Assembly: GCA_015680905.1 (NCBI GenBank)
Contig: CM027377.1
Coordinates: forward strand, 21,910,501-21,974,500
DNA: 64,000 nucleotides
From: Coptis chinensis
Taxonomy: Eukaryota; Streptophyta; Magnoliopsida; Ranunculales; Ranunculaceae
Direction: 5' to 3'
The first letter of the stretch is position 1, and each line of letters opens with the position of its first letter. A program made the position numbers and the translations under genes. This document shows, one piece after another, positions 61,233-64,000 of this stretch. Under the pieces are notes generated by a model. The model worked only from the letters and a program-made list of their open reading frames with translations. It ran no database searches and was not told the DNA's origin.

Positions 61233-61237
61233 CAAGT

Positions 61238-63455
61238 TGACAATTCATACTTAGATCAAGTGATATCATGGTGTAACATTATCATTTTTGAATGGCCAAC
61301 ATGAAACAGAGGCTGTAGGCTTCTTCTTCTTGGATAGACTATAGAGAGAATGCAGATGTGCAGGCATATGATATTTTAATTTGATGTATTGGATTATAAC
61401 TAACCTAATAAAAATGAAATATATTCAGGCTCTTAGCCTCTTGCATTACAAATTGGCGCCATACATCTTTTGGTTTCTGTTCTTCACAATTTCTTTTATT
61501 ACATATCCATTGATTGATTGCAAGGGGCCTACCTAATAGGGTTGTTGCATTTTCCAGGATGATGCAGTCCTCCTGTTAGTTTGAGTTGCATACCTTGTAT
61601 GTAGCTCACTTAGCAAAAAAAAAAATTGATTGATGCACATTGCAGTGTCTTCTCGTCATCCTTGTCCCATTTCTTCTAGACGAGGCTTTGGAGCGAAAAC
61701 GACGCCCCAAATACAAGGCTTCAGTCAATATAGACGATCTCTTTGTGCATGGGTGTTTTTTTTTTCTTTTGCGAAAAAGTTGGATCAATTAGGATCGAAA
61801 AGGATCAAGGAAAGTATACTAGTTTAACAGAAGACAAAAAGATTAGTACTTAATTATTTTCAAGATGGATGAATGTCAGCACCTAAGAAAAATAAAATGA
61901 AATATAATATAGAAGTCCGGATAGTGTTTAATTGTTATTTTCAATTGGATTATCACTGTGTATTATTTTAGAAAATTGAAGAATCTAACATGTGGAGTTG
62001 ATAATAGAGGTTCTCTTTTGCTAGTTAAATAGCATATTTGCTCTAATAACGTGCACATGTCTTTTACTAATAAAATTGTAAATTTGATCTTAGTTTTACT
62101 CAGATTATCTAAATTTGAAAAGTGACACATTTTCAACCATTCTTAAGCGATGGATGGATATACAACAAACATACAAAGAGTACTCAAAATATTGTGCTTT
62201 CTATGGTGTGATGGTGTCACAATCTATATCCGCATGCAGAGGGTTTTCTTGTGGATGTGACCGAAGTATCTAGCAACAGATAATTGGTTTAATTTATTAT
62301 TTGAATGGAAGTTGGCTATCTAGAACATTTGAAAACAAGTAACAGAACAAGTGGAAGAGTTGTTCTGATTTCTTTCCTGAATCCAAAATGTAGGTGTTTG
62401 GTTCTCATTTTTTCAAAAAATTATTTTTTCTTAAAAATTATTTTTATGAAAAAATATTTATTCTAAAAACAGTTTTTGAATAAATATATTTAGTTATGAA
62501 TTTTTGTAAAAGCTATTTTATCAAACTAGATTTTGCACTATATTTTTTAATATATTTCACATATGGCGACATAAAATATTAAAGTTTAAAACATCCCGAT
62601 GGTTCATTTGCCTTGAGCGCCCAAAGTGTTTCCCTCAAAGAAAAACAGTTACCTAATTATCATAAAACTAGTTTTTTTTTTACCAAAAAATATGTTTTAG
62701 ATGAAAAACTAGTTTTTTTTTTTTAAATAGTGACCAAAAGCATTTATATTTTCAAAAAATATTTTTTCACTAATAAACAATTTTTGTCAATAAATAAATA
62801 AATAGGATCCAAACACTTTTTGTAAATAAGATTTCAGCCTTTAACAATAATATTTCCAAAGTTTCAACCTTTAACAAATCCATTTTTCTTATAAAATAAG
62901 ATTGTGTACTAAAGTTTATAGTATCTTCCATGTCAAGTTACCAAGATATTTTTGTTTCTTGTCAAAGATTGTCTTCACCAATATCTTCATATTTAGTGAA
63001 AAAGCAGTTTTCTTGCTTATTTGAAAGCAAAACTCAGGTTGAGAGCTTGAGGTTTGATTACTGAACTTGACTTTTGCTTTCTGAATTCAAACCCAAGAAC
63101 ACCAATTAACCAGTTTGAGGACATGACAAGTTAAGTTATCCAGTTAGTCAACTTGATGATATTTTGTTAAATCTCAGCTACCACATTCTATAATCATGAA
63201 AATTGAAGTCAACCATTACGACTGTTTGATTAAAATTAAAACTGTAGTGGTGACTAGCATGATGAACTAGTCTTGGAATATTCTTTTTTTTGTTATTTGT
63301 CAATTCAAATTGCTGCTTAAAGTGAAAAGAATGGGATCAAATGAAAGAGGTTGAGTAAGAACTAGAAACATGTACGTCAAAATTTGTTAAAGAGAGAAAC
63401 ATTGACATTCTACAATAAAATATTAGAAAAATATGCGTTTGTAAGCTGGACTGAA
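61238..63455. other. Spacer between the HIPL copies
   Basis: The first part should be the displaced 3' UTR and downstream region of HIPL copy 1; AATAAA lies near 61408-61413. The remainder is AT-rich and holds the MITE-like repeat listed separately. No gene is supported. Confidence 0.5.
62394..62816. mobile_element. MITE-like inverted-repeat element
   Basis: The left end GTGTTTGGTTCTCATTTTTTC and the right end GGATCCAAACAC are imperfect inverted repeats (shared GTGTTTGGAT/TC core). The flanks inside are A/T-rich arms around a short unique centre with two ACTAGTTTTTTTT repeats. No convincing target duplication is visible, so the class is left open. Confidence 0.4.
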
Positions 63456-63461
63456 AAGTAG

Positions 63462-63472
63462 TATATTTATAG
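63462..63472 (+). promoter_or_regulatory. TATA-like box of the second HIPL gene
   Basis: TATATTTATAG lies about 190 bases before the ATG at 63655, so the leader would be about 150 bases. Confidence 0.45.
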
Positions 63473-63654
63473 GAAGATAGAGAGAAGGGGAAATATGGTT
63501 TTTCAATACTCAAAAATAATTTTGTTCGTAATTAATCCTGTTTACTTTTTTGAGTTAACTGGTTATTTTGCCATTGAGTGATTGAGAACTTGTAAGGTGG
63601 GATCTTCTTAGTTAAATTTCTACTGAGCAAGACATAAAAGAGAGTATTGGTGGT

Positions 63655-63748
63655 ATGGGTGGTGGTAGTGTTGGAATGCTCTTTGTGTTTTCTTACTTGG
63701 TTTTGTTTCCTGCTCCTTCTTCATCGCATCCTTTATGCACTGATTCAA
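63655..63748 (+). CDS. HIPL copy 2, exon 1
   Basis: 94 nt, the same length and phase as exon 1 of copy 1. The upstream context and signal peptide support this ATG. Confidence 0.82.
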
Positions 63749-64000
63749 GTGGGTGTCTTTTATGTTGCTCTTTCAGCACTATAGTATAACTGCATTGATC
63801 TTGCAATGTTTTCATGTGTTGGTCTTTTGTTGAATTCTAAAATGCAAGTGTTTTTATTCGAATAGGAGCACCCTTCACCTCAAAGACCCCTCTGGCCTTC
63901 TGTCATTACAATGGGAGCGCATGTTGCGACTCTATCGAGGATTCACAACTGCAGAAACAGTACCAGGCGATGAACGTTTCAGATACCGCCTGTGCTGATC
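63655..64000 (+). CDS. HIPL gene copy 2 (5' end only, runs off the window)
   Basis: Exon 1 (63655-63748) encodes a glycine-rich start, a hydrophobic signal peptide (MLFVFSYLVLFPAP) and HPLCTDS. The donor CAA|GTGGGT leaves the same phase as in copy 1. Exon 2 starts at 63866 after the acceptor AATAG and reads RAPFTSKTPLAFCHYNGSAC to MNVSDTACAD at the edge. It aligns residue for residue with exon 2 of copy 1, including both cysteine pairs, at roughly 60% identity. No lesion is seen in the visible part, so this may be the working member of the tandem pair. Confidence 0.85.
63866..64000 (+). CDS. HIPL copy 2, exon 2 (cut by the window edge)
   Basis: In frame with exon 1 (AGA arginine codon formed across the junction). 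By comparison with copy 1, about 25 bases of the exon lie beyond the window. Confidence 0.85.

Overview
This is a eudicot-type plant nuclear window. It has intron-rich host genes with GT-AG junctions, a tRNA-Gly gene, AT-rich intergenic DNA, and a heavy load of Ty1/copia, Ty3/gypsy and hAT elements. Nothing in it is prokaryotic or organellar. The sequence does not fix the species.

Only two host loci look like real gene territory. (1) A nuclear gene for organellar ribosomal protein bS16 (RPS16) lies on the minus strand. Its three coding exons (48394-48262, 48124-48079, 35421-35181) join exactly in frame to 139 residues. Its second intron is 12,657 bp because it holds a 6.0-kb Ty3/gypsy Tat-like element, a SINE-like fragment and a broken hAT transposon. 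(2) Two tandem plus-strand genes for hedgehog-interacting-protein-like (HIPL) PQQ-dehydrogenase-type proteins follow. The first (51719-56092) is damaged in its last two exons and has a copia element 32 bp after its stop. The second begins at 63655 and runs off the right edge. A tRNA-Gly(GCC) gene (50626-50696, minus) and a decayed copy of it lie upstream of RPS16 in a duplicated promoter segment.

Layout from left: non-coding DNA with a 3.16-kb solo LTR (576-3733); AT-rich DNA with a duplicated repeat cluster (5.9-6.7 kb) and a MAP70 fragment (8.4-8.7 kb); a gag-only LTR element of TR-GAG type (9675-14296); copia A (14914-19593); an unassigned gene fragment (20.1-20.7 kb); a decayed first exon of a casein-kinase-1-like HD16 gene (22.07-22.5 kb); a 3' part of a PPR gene (24.36 kb onward) cut in two by copia B (24947-30427); fragments of porphobilinogen deaminase (HEMC) and of the biotin carboxyl carrier protein (31.6-32.6 kb); tandem repeats (34.0-34.6 kb); RPS16 with its insertions; a 947-bp non-autonomous hAT element with a perfect 8-bp target duplication (49248-50194); and the HIPL pair with copia C (56125-61232).

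The most notable points are the intact RPS16 gene stretched by transposons, the graveyard of intron-bearing host gene fragments at 8-33 kb, the gag-only LTR element carrying an antisense reading frame, and the Tat-like element that lacks integrase and carries what looks like the antisense promoter and first exon of a host gene. I found no new defence or metabolic system. All LTR elements here look broken.
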